Shown one piece after another: positions 39,697-49,186 of a stretch of DNA of 61,650 bases. The notes under the pieces are model-generated. The model was given only the letters and a program-made list of their open reading frames with translations, was not told the DNA's origin and made no database searches. The DNA comes from NIOZ-UU35 sp964344175 (lineage in GTDB: Bacteria > Chloroflexota > Anaerolineae > Anaerolineales > UBA11858). The translations under genes and the position numbers were made by a program. The stretch lies in NCBI GenBank assembly GCA_964344175.1, contig CAYFMI010000015.1, positions 1 through 61,650 of the forward strand, written 5' to 3'. Each line of letters starts with the position of its first letter. Within the stretch, counting starts at the first letter, position 1.

Positions 39697-40321
39697 TCCA
39701 CAGCGTCCTGACCTGGGTCTGTTCATTGATATCTTGCACACTCTGGAGCGGATCGAGGCCCCCTATATGATCATTGGTGCCTTTGCCGGAACGTTGTATG
39801 GGATCACACGGGTGACATTCGATATCGACATTGTGGTCAGCCTCGAAGAAAAACATATCCGGGCGCTTACGGATGCCTATCCTTTGCCGCGTTATTACGC
39901 CGATCCAGAAATGATGCGCAACTCGATACGCATGGGGATCATGTTCAATATCATCGACACCGATCGGGGCGAAAAAGCCGACTTGATCCCGCTAACCATG
40001 ACATCCGACTACAACCAGGCTTTTCATGGCCGCATCCGTCAGATCGTGGAAATCCCCGGAATGGAGACCTTCGAAGTCTGGTGCGCGCGTCCAGAGGATA
40101 TTATTATTGGGAAATTAATGGCCTGGGCTGAAGGACGTTCACGAAAACACGAGACCGATATCTATGACATGATGATCTATCATTACATGGGATTAGAGAG
40201 CGATACGCCAGTGGTCATCAACGAACCCCGAATTGACGAATATGCAGAGAAACTGGGGAAAGATACTTTCCAACTTTGGAATTCCATTAAAGCCGCGGCC
40301 AAAAATGAGTCGCGGCGATAA
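39689..40321 (+). CDS. Nucleotidyltransferase-like protein (DUF6036/AbiEii-like fold)
   Basis: This 210-residue protein has the nucleotidyltransferase-fold start APYMIIGAFAGTLYGITRVT, then FDIDIVV, with the two metal-binding acids (DID). A later segment, VWCARPEDIIIGKLMAWAEG, resembles the KL...W-G-R core of AbiEii/DUF6036 proteins. It forms a tight pair with the preceding small gene. It could be a toxin or a modifying enzyme within the surrounding defence operon. The gene ends 20 bp before the helicase. Confidence 0.7.
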   Translation: MPDPQRPDLGLFIDILHTLERIEAPYMIIGAFAGTLYGITRVTFDIDIVVSLEEKHIRALTDAYPLPRYYADPEMMRNSIRMGIMFNIIDTDRGEKADLIPLTMTSDYNQAFHGRIRQIVEIPGMETFEVWCARPEDIIIGKLMAWAEGRSRKHETDIYDMMIYHYMGLESDTPVVINEPRIDEYAEKLGKDTFQLWNSIKAAAKNESRR

Positions 40322-40341
40322 AGCCGCAGGGTGCAGCAACC

Positions 40342-43300
40342 ATGCCTTACTACCTGCCTCCTGACTACCTCGACAACACCCCCGGTAAATCCCTGGCCGA
40401 GGCCCTGCGGCGCATCATCCTCGAGATGGAACAGCGTCAATTAGACATCGCTACCGGCTTTTTCGATCCCCAGGTTTGGGAGCTGTTGGGGGAGGCGTTG
40501 ATGCAATTGGATCGTTTCCGCCTGCTTCTGGGGACAGAACCAGATCTGGAAGGAAGGGCCGGCGATGGCCGCCTGGATCTGCGCGCCTATTACAAACGCA
40601 TAATGCAAGGCGAACTGGAAGCCCTGCCGCTCAACGCCCGCTATGCTGCCCTGGTGGATGAATTACTGCTCTTTTTGGATCGCTCAGGTGTGGATATCAA
40701 ACTCTACCCCTCCTTCCTGCACGCCAAAGCCTACCTTTTCCAGCGTGTGGCCATAGTCGGTTCTAGCAACTTCACCCTGGCAGGCGTGACTCGCAAAGCA
40801 GAACTCAACCTGGTCAATAAATCGGATACCGTTGCAAATGCTCTGCGAGAGGATTGGTTCGAGCCGTTTTGGGATGAAGCTGAAGCCTATAAAGATGATC
40901 TGATCCAGGCTTTGCGGGATTCCAAATTCGGCACCACGCCCTACACGCCCTTCGATGTCTTTATCAAGGCGCTCTATGAGTATTTCAAAGACCGCCTGAG
41001 CATGGACAGCCCCGAGGCGCACCTGGGAGTCAACCTGGCGACATTCCAGCAGGAAGGGCTGCGCGAAGCCATCCGCCTGCTCGACCGACACCGCGGGGTG
41101 ATGATTGCCGATGCCGTCGGCCTGGGCAAAACCTATATCGGCATGGGCTTGCTGGAACACTATCTTTTGAAACGCCGGCGCAAAGGGCGCATCCCCAAGG
41201 GCCTGGTGGTCTGCCCGGCGCAGCTGCGCGATCTGGTCTGGAATCCCAAACTCGATGAATACGGCATCAAAGCGACCGTGCGCTCGATGGAGGAAGTCAG
41301 CCGCCAGGATTTCGACTGGAAACTGTTCAGCCATTACGACCTGGTGCTCGTAGATGAATCCCACAACTTCCGTAACCCCAGCACCGGGCGGCATCAAAAC
41401 CTGAACAAGATCATCTGCACCGGCAAGCGCGATAAATTTGTCATCTTGATGACGGCCACGCCGATCAACAATAGCATCTGGGATCTGTACCATCAGCTAA
41501 TGTTGATGACGCGCGGCAGCGACCACTACTATCGCACGGTTGGGATCGGCAATCTGAAAGGATTTTTCCAACGGGTAGTAGAAGGGGCTGCAGAACTCTT
41601 CACCCTGCTGGAAGAAACGGCCGTCCGCCGCAGCCGGTACGACATCAAAAAGCGTCAGCAGGCCGGAGAAGAAGTACGCCTTCCTGGGAAGGGGGTGATC
41701 CAGTTCCCGAAGCGGTTGCTGCACACCATCGAATACAACCTTGAGCGCACCTACCGCGGCTTTTATGCGGAAATTGCGACATCCATCGAACGGTTGAGTC
41801 TGGTTAGTTATAACCTGGAGCAATTCCACCGTGACCAGGATCAGCAAGTAGTTGATCGCAACAATGCCCTGATTGGTATTTTGAAAACGACTTTCCTCAA
41901 ACGCCTGGAGAGTTCCTTGCGGGCCTTCGAAGTCAGTGTAGAACGCCAGCGGAAATTCCAGGGACGCTTCATGGAATTGTTACAGGAAGGACGGCTGCTG
42001 GATTCGCCCAGCCGTCGCAAACTACTCTCCCTCGAAGCCGAGGATGCGCACGTCGAGGAGGTAGATGAATTGTTATCTGCGCTGCCTGAGATTGAGCCTG
42101 ATGAATACGACCTGGGTGCGATACAGGAATGTGTCGCTGCCGATCTAGAAATCTTGAATGATTTGCTTACCTGGGCTGAAATTGTTCGTCAGGATACAGC
42201 CGATGAAAGCGCCCAAGACGCAAAGCTGGCAGCACTAAAAGCCAGCCTGTCCGGAGATTTACGCGACAAGAAGGTGCTGATCTTTACATATTACGAAGAC
42301 ACCGCCCGCTACCTCTACCACAAATTGACCGCTGATGAGGCGTGGATACAAGAAGCGGGAGAGCCGTCCATTGGCTTGATCAGCGGCAGTACCGATCCGG
42401 GGCAGCGAGAACGTCTCGTCAGGCGATTCGCGCCGATTGCGAACACATCAAATGAACCGGAGTTCGAGCGTGAACGAGCCGAACTCTTAGAAGACCAACT
42501 GGATATTTTGGTCAGCACGGATGTGCTTTCCGAGGGGCAAAACCTGCAAGATGCCGGCGTTCTGGTCAATTATGACTTGCATTGGAACCCCGTGCGCATG
42601 ATCCAGCGCGCCGGGCGGATAGACCGACTGGGCAGCCCATACGATCAACTGCATATCTACAACTGCTTTCCCGAAGATGGGTTGGAGTCCCTGCTCAACC
42701 TGGTGGGACGCTTGCAGCAGCGCATCGCAGATATTGACCGCACGGTTGGCCTGGATGCCAGTGTGTTAGGGGAAGTCATCCACCCCAAGTCACTAACTGA
42801 CATCAAACGCATCAAGGCTGGTGATCGGGATGTACTTGATGAATTAGAGTTGACTGCTGAACTGGTTTCTGCCGATGAGATGAAATTTCCGCTCATCCAG
42901 TACTTGCAGGCGATTGGTGAACAACGCGTCAAAGAGATTCCCCTGGGTATTCATAGTGGGAAGCGCGCCCCTATTGCCGGCACTTTCTTTGCCTTCAGGG
43001 CCGGGGAACGGCATTTCTGGCGCTTTTATCCTGCTGATGGCTCTCCGCCGCTTAAAGAAACGCGGCGTATCTTCAACCTGATCCGCTGCTCAGTAGATGA
43101 ACCCCGCATCGTGGCAGACCATGAAATCTTCCCGCTTTTAGAACAGGCCACCCGCGATATCCTGGATGAAGTAAAAGCCCAGCAAACCAGCCGCAAAATA
43201 CGCCCGCAAATGAAAGGCTTGAACAAAGAGTTCTACGCTGCTTTACAGCAGCCATCCATGTTGGAGGAAAATGTGCCTGATGATTTGCGCCAGCGCGTGG

Positions 43301-43539
43301 GCGAAGTGATGATGCACGTTTCTTTAGACCCGTTTCGTCGTGACCCGCGCCTGAAAGCCATCCGCGCAACATACAAAGCAGACGGTTCGCTGCTGACCTT
43401 AGCTGAACAACTCGATGCCTACTTTGTCGAGCATGATTTGTACCGGGAGTTTATCGAACCATCTGTGCTGGAGCAAATCACAGAAGAGTCCTTGCAATTG
43501 GTATGCTACGAGGTGCTGTCAGGAAGGGGCATGAGCTAA
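40342..43539 (+). CDS. PLD-nuclease-SNF2 helicase fusion
   Basis: This 1065-residue protein carries an N-terminal phospholipase D-type nuclease domain with H127-x-K129 followed by GSSNFT. A complete SNF2 helicase follows: DAVGLGKT (K263), DESH (338-341), MTATPINN, and the C-terminal motifs STDVLSEGQNLQDA and NYDLHWNPVRMIQRAGRIDR. PLD-helicase fusions serve as restriction effectors in enzymes such as SauUSI. Together with the methyltransferase at 34466 it could make a restriction system in which this protein cleaves unmodified or modified invader DNA. A HKD single motif implies dimerisation. Confidence 0.85.
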   Translation: MPYYLPPDYLDNTPGKSLAEALRRIILEMEQRQLDIATGFFDPQVWELLGEALMQLDRFRLLLGTEPDLEGRAGDGRLDLRAYYKRIMQGELEALPLNARYAALVDELLLFLDRSGVDIKLYPSFLHAKAYLFQRVAIVGSSNFTLAGVTRKAELNLVNKSDTVANALREDWFEPFWDEAEAYKDDLIQALRDSKFGTTPYTPFDVFIKALYEYFKDRLSMDSPEAHLGVNLATFQQEGLREAIRLLDRHRGVMIADAVGLGKTYIGMGLLEHYLLKRRRKGRIPKGLVVCPAQLRDLVWNPKLDEYGIKATVRSMEEVSRQDFDWKLFSHYDLVLVDESHNFRNPSTGRHQNLNKIICTGKRDKFVILMTATPINNSIWDLYHQLMLMTRGSDHYYRTVGIGNLKGFFQRVVEGAAELFTLLEETAVRRSRYDIKKRQQAGEEVRLPGKGVIQFPKRLLHTIEYNLERTYRGFYAEIATSIERLSLVSYNLEQFHRDQDQQVVDRNNALIGILKTTFLKRLESSLRAFEVSVERQRKFQGRFMELLQEGRLLDSPSRRKLLSLEAEDAHVEEVDELLSALPEIEPDEYDLGAIQECVAADLEILNDLLTWAEIVRQDTADESAQDAKLAALKASLSGDLRDKKVLIFTYYEDTARYLYHKLTADEAWIQEAGEPSIGLISGSTDPGQRERLVRRFAPIANTSNEPEFERERAELLEDQLDILVSTDVLSEGQNLQDAGVLVNYDLHWNPVRMIQRAGRIDRLGSPYDQLHIYNCFPEDGLESLLNLVGRLQQRIADIDRTVGLDASVLGEVIHPKSLTDIKRIKAGDRDVLDELELTAELVSADEMKFPLIQYLQAIGEQRVKEIPLGIHSGKRAPIAGTFFAFRAGERHFWRFYPADGSPPLKETRRIFNLIRCSVDEPRIVADHEIFPLLEQATRDILDEVKAQQTSRKIRPQMKGLNKEFYAALQQPSMLEENVPDDLRQRVGEVMMHVSLDPFRRDPRLKAIRATYKADGSLLTLAEQLDAYFVEHDLYREFIEPSVLEQITEESLQLVCYEVLSGRGMS

Positions 43540-43585
43540 CCTTGTGCCATGTCAAGCCGATTTTATGGGATGATATTCAACTTGT

Positions 43586-43771
43586 ATGAGCAACACCCGC
43601 GAGCATCCGGATAGATATTTCAATCGAATCTGGCAGTCTTTTATCTCCAATATCGGAGCGCTTTGGTTATTCAGTGAGTATATTTCCCAGATGACCGATC
43701 AGCTTGATAGACAACAAGTTGGAGAAATGGCCGAAGCGTTTAGAGAATTCTTTTCGACAACGGGTTATTGA
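43586..43771 (+). CDS. Small hypothetical protein (61 residues)
   Basis: ATG 43586 opens a short frame of helical, acidic sequence (RYFNRIWQSFISNIGALWLF, then EMAEAFREFFSTTGY). No clear ribosome site precedes it, and the stop lies 13 bp before the next gene. It might be a small defence partner or a chance frame. Confidence 0.35.
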   Translation: MSNTREHPDRYFNRIWQSFISNIGALWLFSEYISQMTDQLDRQQVGEMAEAFREFFSTTGY

Positions 43772-43784
43772 GAAAACAGAAGAT

Positions 43785-45161
43785 ATGTCCCAACAGAAAA
43801 CAAGCTTCACAGCGTTGACTCACCAGGTTGCACAAGCGTCCGTAGAACCTTTGACAGTCAACGAGATCATCGAGAGGGTCAACGCCATCGCGCCCATCAC
43901 TACTAAAAATCCTAAACAGACCATCCGCAATGCAATCAGCCAGAGCGGTTTGATCGTCTCCGCGGGAGATGGTCGCTATGGTTGGAAGATGAGGTTAATC
44001 AACGGCTCGACGCTGCGCCACACGCTGCAAGAGGCCGAATTTGCTGACAGGGTGTTGTACTGGGACCATGATCTGTTCGATGCACTCTGGCCGACCTTTT
44101 TCTCCCCGCAAAAATACAGCGACCGCAGCCCGGTCACTGTAGAACTCCCAGATGGTACACCCACAACCTTGACCCTGGAGCATTTCACCTATAAAACCTG
44201 GGGGACGCGTGCTACTCCGGCGTTTTGGCAATGGTTCGAAACCCTGGGGGGCAAAGCTGATGACCATTTGATCTTTTCTGTGCTGGATGGGGAAGAGAAG
44301 CGCTATGCGGTCGCTTTCGAGCCGCGGGCGGCGCGTGATGAAGCCGCGGTAGCGGCACGCAATCAAGTCATCCTGGATGCCGCTCGCAAACGCGCCAGCC
44401 GGCCTGGGGGAGTGGCGATTTGGGATCTCACCACGCATTTACTGGCGACCGAGATGTACCGCCACCCTGTTCCGCCAGACCCGATCAGCGAACTCTGGCA
44501 TGAAGATGATTGGATAAGGACGGAAGAAGACGATTCTTCCATATCTCAGCTGCAAGCGGAGAACATGCCCTTGGTGAGCGCATTGTTTGGTCAGGATATG
44601 CAACCCTATGACTACGAAGCCCCACCTAATCTACCCTGGGAGTACGATCCCGACCAGGGATATCGCCGCCCGCGCCAATCTCACCTGGCGCGCCGCGGCA
44701 GTGTGCGTAGTTATATGCTGCGGGTCAGCCACCGCGCATTGCCTGAGATCTGGCGCGACCTGGAACTGGCGGAAGACAATACTCTGGAAGACCTGCATCT
44801 GCTCATTCAGCGAGCCTATGGTTGGCGGGATGACCACCTGTATTCCTTCTTCCTCAGCGGTAATAGTTGGGATCGAGGCAGCGAAATAGGCAGCCCCTGG
44901 TCTGACGCATCGTTACATACCCACCACATCGAAATACAGCAACTCGATTTGCATAAAGGCCAGACGTTGCTCTATTTGTTTGATTACGGCGACCAGCACG
45001 AATTTGATGTAACTGTGCTGCGTATCAACTCATTGGCCCCAAAGGGGGAATACCCTCGCACACTGGAATATCACGGCAAGTCCCCGCCCCAATATCCAGA
45101 TTATGATGAGGAAAGTGGGGAGACGGACTGGGATCCCCATAAGCATTGGCGTTCTACTTAG
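43785..45161 (+). CDS. pRiA4b ORF-3-like protein with N-terminal winged helix
   Basis: This 458-residue protein has an N-terminal HARE-HTH/winged-helix-like domain (EPLTVNEIIERVNAI, then TIRNAISQSGLIVSAGDGRY). A central region of unknown fold follows. A C-terminal plasmid pRiA4b ORF-3-like domain (SVRSYMLRVSHRALPEIWRD, then LEDLHLLIQRAYGWRDDHLY and LFDYGDQHEFDV) ends the protein. Such domains occur in defence islands and mobile elements without a known activity. The start is ATG 43785; upstream in-frame codons overlap the small gene. It is the last plus-strand gene and converges with the SWIM gene. Confidence 0.7.
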   Translation: MSQQKTSFTALTHQVAQASVEPLTVNEIIERVNAIAPITTKNPKQTIRNAISQSGLIVSAGDGRYGWKMRLINGSTLRHTLQEAEFADRVLYWDHDLFDALWPTFFSPQKYSDRSPVTVELPDGTPTTLTLEHFTYKTWGTRATPAFWQWFETLGGKADDHLIFSVLDGEEKRYAVAFEPRAARDEAAVAARNQVILDAARKRASRPGGVAIWDLTTHLLATEMYRHPVPPDPISELWHEDDWIRTEEDDSSISQLQAENMPLVSALFGQDMQPYDYEAPPNLPWEYDPDQGYRRPRQSHLARRGSVRSYMLRVSHRALPEIWRDLELAEDNTLEDLHLLIQRAYGWRDDHLYSFFLSGNSWDRGSEIGSPWSDASLHTHHIEIQQLDLHKGQTLLYLFDYGDQHEFDVTVLRINSLAPKGEYPRTLEYHGKSPPQYPDYDEESGETDWDPHKHWRST

Positions 45162-45172
45162 TTGCCCAACTG

Positions 45173-46966
45173 TCAGTTACCATCCAACTCACGCAGCAGG
45201 GGCATCAGTTTGTATTTGCGTTGATGTTTATCCATCACCTGGTCTAAATAAGTTTCCCACATATCATTTTCTCCAGCAGATAGCAGAATGTCACGCCCGT
45301 GCCGCAGCCATTCTGCCGCGGCCCGGTAATTCTGCGCTTGCCCGGCATCCATAATCGCCTCAGCATGCTTCTGGCACTGTCGAAAAGCCCACTCGGGGTA
45401 ATCGACCTTTAAAGCATCGATCACTTTATCAATATCCGAAAACCACGTAGCCTGGTCAACGACGGCGATGGCCTGCTCGTACAGCTTTTCGTACAAGTAG
45501 ATATCCACTTTATGATCGGCTGATTTCCCACCCACGGTGACCTGCAAGGCCTCCTCTCGCAGCGTTTTCCACCCTTCCCCTGAAATCCGCTGCAAGGCCT
45601 GATAGTTTTCAAGGGTAACGTTTTCAGCTAACGCTCTCCGCGCGGCTTTCAACGCCAGATCAGGTTGTTGGTGCTTTTCAGCCTTGTCGCGCAGCCATGC
45701 CGCCAGACTCGCCTTCCCCCGTGATTCTTCCAGTTCCAGGCCGTGCTGCGCTAACTGGAAAGCTTTCTCGATTTCATCGTGATCTGCCAGCGTACGGGCA
45801 AGCGCATGGATATCCTCCGGAGCGTTGAGATACTGCATCGCTTCTGCCATCGCCCGGTCGCTTTGCTCTTGTTTGACCAGCATGTGCAAATAGAGCATGA
45901 ACTGCCCTTCGGCCTGCGCCAAATTGAGATATTCCTGAAACCTCCCCTGTTGCTCCAATATTCGTAGGCGAATTCTGGCCATTTCATCGGCGAAAAAGGG
46001 CGCTTCATCTTCCCAGGCTCCCTTTTCGGTGATCACCCCCTGCATTGCGGCGACCAGTGGGGGATAGGTCCAGCCGTGTTCGGCCGCGGTGACTGCGATC
46101 TCTAAGGATGAGCCGCCGTAAGTCGTTTCGGCCAATTCAGCGAGTGTATCCTTCCATTTTTGTTGTTCCTCGGCGCTGAGATCTGCCGCGAGCAAGGCCT
46201 CAGCCCATATTTCCCCCAGCTCGATCGTAAACTCATTGGCCACATCTTCGAAACTGTCGCGCACATACTCATCCAGGTTGTCGATGCCATCTTCCCAGGC
46301 CTGAGCCGCAGCTTTGAGAAGGGTCAGTGCCATACGTGCCTCCCCTCTCTCGAGGTAAGCCCGCGCCTGTTCGATGGCTGGTTCGAGGGCCGCTCCCAAA
46401 TCGCTGTCGTAAAAAGCATCCTCTCCCCACGAGTCATAGCCGCTCTTGATGGATGCCCGCAGTTCTGCCTTGATTTGACGGCGCAACAAGTTGGTATCCA
46501 CTTCAGGCAACGCGGTTTTGGATGAAGATGGTTCGCCGGGCACAACCAGGGGCAGGCTGCGTTCGATATCGTCAATAATAGCGGGATGCGCTATGGAAAG
46601 ATCAAGGATGATCTCTGCCAGTTGATCGCGGCTCAGGTCGGCGATCAAATCAGCGACCGCAGGCCGTTGGGCGATATCGTCGCGCCGGCGGCAGAGATAG
46701 AGCAACGCAGCGATAATGTGCTTGCAATCACCACCCCAATCATAGGGACAAGTACAGTCCGTAGAACGAATTTCGCCTTCGTCGAAGCGTATCTGTACGA
46801 TATATGGCTCGTATTCGCTGCCTTCAACTTCTGCGGTCAACAATCCATCGCGCCAGACCACATTTTCAACCCGCTTGCTGTGATAATAATCCTCTCCGCG
46901 TGTCCTTGACTGCATGGTCGCTAGTGAGCGGATATCAGTTTCTGTCAAATGGGGAATGGTTTTCAT
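45173..46966 (-). CDS. SWIM zinc-finger protein
   Basis: This 597-residue protein has a SWIM zinc finger, CTCPYDWGGDCKH (C71, C73, C81, H83), preceded by the typical R-x-x-x-Y-x-x-x-x-V-x-x-x-x-x-x-G pattern. The rest is a helical, TPR-like solenoid (ALTLLKAAAQAWEDG, AMAEAMQYLNAPEDIHALAR). SWIM fingers bind DNA or proteins. The gene overlaps the upstream methyltransferase-like fragment by 4 bp (ATGA), so both are in one operon. SWIM proteins are recurrent neighbours of SNF2 helicases, including in defence islands. Confidence 0.8.
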   Translation of the reverse strand: MKTIPHLTETDIRSLATMQSRTRGEDYYHSKRVENVVWRDGLLTAEVEGSEYEPYIVQIRFDEGEIRSTDCTCPYDWGGDCKHIIAALLYLCRRRDDIAQRPAVADLIADLSRDQLAEIILDLSIAHPAIIDDIERSLPLVVPGEPSSSKTALPEVDTNLLRRQIKAELRASIKSGYDSWGEDAFYDSDLGAALEPAIEQARAYLERGEARMALTLLKAAAQAWEDGIDNLDEYVRDSFEDVANEFTIELGEIWAEALLAADLSAEEQQKWKDTLAELAETTYGGSSLEIAVTAAEHGWTYPPLVAAMQGVITEKGAWEDEAPFFADEMARIRLRILEQQGRFQEYLNLAQAEGQFMLYLHMLVKQEQSDRAMAEAMQYLNAPEDIHALARTLADHDEIEKAFQLAQHGLELEESRGKASLAAWLRDKAEKHQQPDLALKAARRALAENVTLENYQALQRISGEGWKTLREEALQVTVGGKSADHKVDIYLYEKLYEQAIAVVDQATWFSDIDKVIDALKVDYPEWAFRQCQKHAEAIMDAGQAQNYRAAAEWLRHGRDILLSAGENDMWETYLDQVMDKHQRKYKLMPLLRELDGN

Positions 46967-48222
46967 ATGGGCTTCTCAATCCAAATCCTGGTAGTCCGCA
47001 CGTCCCCTGGGCCGCGCTCTTCTTCCTTGGCGATGAATTCTCCCAAAAGGCTTTCATGTCCGCTTCCATCTCTTCCAGCGTCATTATATCGCCATAGATC
47101 TCGCGCAGGTTGTCCCCGCTGGGCGGCTTCGATGAAGGGGAAGCGGTCAGGATCGAACAGGCTGCCCCCGTAGGCGATCATTTTCAAGCGGTCGTGTCCC
47201 ACGCCAGCATAAACGGCCCGGAAGGTTGCCAGCAGGTGGTTCCAGGCATCGGTACGCCGTTCAAGCACATCTTCCCCGAGCTGGTCGGCTGCCTCCCGCA
47301 ACTGCGCCCGCAAGGTGGAGACGGCATAATATTCAGCATAGAAGGGATCATCCAGCGGCAGTAATTTACGCTCCTCCGCCGAGAGCAAGAAGACCAGGCG
47401 CATCATCACCGTCAGGGCGGCTTCGTACAGGCGTTCTTCACTGACATCGGCCAGCAGGGCACGGCTGCGGTCGCGGTCGGCTTCATCCACAACCGCCTGG
47501 CGTACCTGGTAGCCCAACTGGTCGGTGACCTCGTGCTGATCCTGAGTGCTGCGTTCCAGCATGGCTTCCAGCGTCTCTTCGGTTGGCACGCCGAAGAAGC
47601 GCCGTGTCCCCAACAAACTGATGAAAGCCCGCAGAGTAAGCGGCTCATCGAACCACAGGTGGGCATACCAGGAGATAAAGCCGGTGGTTTCCCCTTGGGG
47701 CGCATGGACGAGCATCCACTGTTCACCGTTGGTCACCAACCCTAATTTGACTTCGGTGGCGTGCAACAATTCCATCATCTGGGTGGCGACGGAGGCTTTC
47801 CAGTGACTCCCGGTAGGATGCTTGTCCAGTTCCTGGGAGGGTGGATAGACCTTCAGGAGCAAGCGGACGCCCTTGGGGCTGGTCAATGTCAAATCGGGCC
47901 GCAGCCTGATCCCATGCTCGGGTATCTCCGCCTCCAACCCGGCGGGGATGCTCTGCCCTTTGAGCAGAGACTCATCAGCAAAATCCAAGACTTCCGTGAG
48001 CACATACTGAATCCAGGCGGTGTGAATGGCGGGATCGGGACGCACGCCACCCTGGTTGTCGGCCCACTCCTCGTGAGCTGCGCGCAAGCTGTGCGCCAGG
48101 TCGCTGTCATGCGCTTCCAATCCCTGCGGGAATACATCCAACAGCACCGGGAGCGACAGGAACGGGCCGGAGATTTCGAGCAGGGAAAGCCATTCGGTGT
48201 GGTGGCGGGCGGGGGGAGGCAT
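46963..48222 (-). CDS. DrmMI/PglX-like methyltransferase, N-terminal fragment
   Basis: This 419-residue protein matches the N-terminal part of DISARM DrmMI-like Eco57I-class methyltransferases: HHTEWLSLLEISGPFLSLPV, LRPDLTL, AALTVMMRLVFLLSAEERKL, then YGGSLFDPDRFPF. It ends there, so motif I and NPPY are absent and it cannot methylate DNA by itself. The last 60 codons seem frame-shifted. Deleting one base of CCCC (47114-47117) and adding one to AAAA (47045-47048) gives a smoother sequence (QRDNLREIYGDIMTLEEMEA, then KAFLGEFIAKEEERGPGDV). It lies between the TIR and SWIM genes. Confidence 0.65.
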   Translation of the reverse strand: MPPPARHHTEWLSLLEISGPFLSLPVLLDVFPQGLEAHDSDLAHSLRAAHEEWADNQGGVRPDPAIHTAWIQYVLTEVLDFADESLLKGQSIPAGLEAEIPEHGIRLRPDLTLTSPKGVRLLLKVYPPSQELDKHPTGSHWKASVATQMMELLHATEVKLGLVTNGEQWMLVHAPQGETTGFISWYAHLWFDEPLTLRAFISLLGTRRFFGVPTEETLEAMLERSTQDQHEVTDQLGYQVRQAVVDEADRDRSRALLADVSEERLYEAALTVMMRLVFLLSAEERKLLPLDDPFYAEYYAVSTLRAQLREAADQLGEDVLERRTDAWNHLLATFRAVYAGVGHDRLKMIAYGGSLFDPDRFPFIEAAQRGQPARDLWRYNDAGRDGSGHESLLGEFIAKEEERGPGDVRTTRIWIEKPI

Positions 48223-48230
48223 ACTATTGG

Positions 48231-49166
48231 TTATTGATCTACTACTTCAGCCTTCCATCGAATTGGACCAAGCTCAATAGGAAGTGCGCGAAGAATTTGA
48301 TGGAAACCATCCAGGTCATTCTCGACATCTTTAAATACAAAAGGAGTAAGGAGATCTGGGACTGGGGAGGCACCAGGATATCGAAGCGTTATTATGGAAA
48401 ACTTTTTCCCCTTCTTCCGTTTTTGCATTACGGCATAATCCACTTCGGCAGCCAGGTATTTCTCATCCTTGAAATTTTCCGTAATGAAAAATACCGCAGC
48501 ACAAGATTCCTCGAATCCTCTAAAAATCTCCCGTTCGAAATTTGTTCCGGCGGGCATCTCTGGTTCATCCAACCAAGGCGCATAACCTAATTCTCTGAGA
48601 GCATGGTAGTATCGAAAAACAACCGGTTTATCTACGGTCTTATGGCTTAGGAATATCCTTGTTTCATTCTCGCTTGGGATTCGGTCTAGCGGCACTGCTT
48701 GCAAGGCTCTCGCCTCTGGGGTTGCATAGCTTGTAATTTTACCGAGTCGATGACTTAATTCATCCATAAAGGGGCGAATGATTAATGTGAGGAACAAAGC
48801 CTTGCCTTCAGCATGTTTATACACACCAAACGCATAACAAAATTGGCGAATCAGCCCCATGTTCTCCGTGACTGACATCAAAATACGGAATCGGAGGAGA
48901 AGTTCGGCATCCACATCCGATGGGAATATCAAATCGGATGTATCGTTTATATTCTCTGATGATATTTTCGCCCACCATTGTTCAGGATCAACGTTTATAT
49001 CATCGAGGGAATCAATCACTGATTGAACTAGAGGGTCTGATAGACAGAACTCCATAAAACGTTGAAAATGATGTTCAAATGTTGTCTCATCATCATGAAG
49101 CAAAGCGTCTCGCCTCGTTTTAAATATTCGCAGAGAATCGGTCGCTTGTTGGGTTGAGAATTCCAT
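48231..49166 (-). CDS. TIR-domain protein
   Basis: This protein of about 311 residues has an N-terminal helical domain and a TIR domain from about residue 175. The TIR signature runs ETRIFLSHKTVDKPVVFRYY, LRELGYAPWLDEPEM, CAAVFFITENF and DEKYLAAEVDYAV, where the Glu in the last segment is the likely NADase residue. Bacterial TIR proteins degrade or cyclise NAD+ as abortive-infection effectors. I choose ATG 49166 because a TGGAG lies 8 nt upstream; ATG 49181 is also possible. It follows the zinc-ribbon gene closely, and the two probably act together. Confidence 0.8.
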   Translation of the reverse strand: MEFSTQQATDSLRIFKTRRDALLHDDETTFEHHFQRFMEFCLSDPLVQSVIDSLDDINVDPEQWWAKISSENINDTSDLIFPSDVDAELLLRFRILMSVTENMGLIRQFCYAFGVYKHAEGKALFLTLIIRPFMDELSHRLGKITSYATPEARALQAVPLDRIPSENETRIFLSHKTVDKPVVFRYYHALRELGYAPWLDEPEMPAGTNFEREIFRGFEESCAAVFFITENFKDEKYLAAEVDYAVMQKRKKGKKFSIITLRYPGASPVPDLLTPFVFKDVENDLDGFHQILRALPIELGPIRWKAEVVDQ

Positions 49167-49186
49167 ATCTACCAACTCCATAATTT

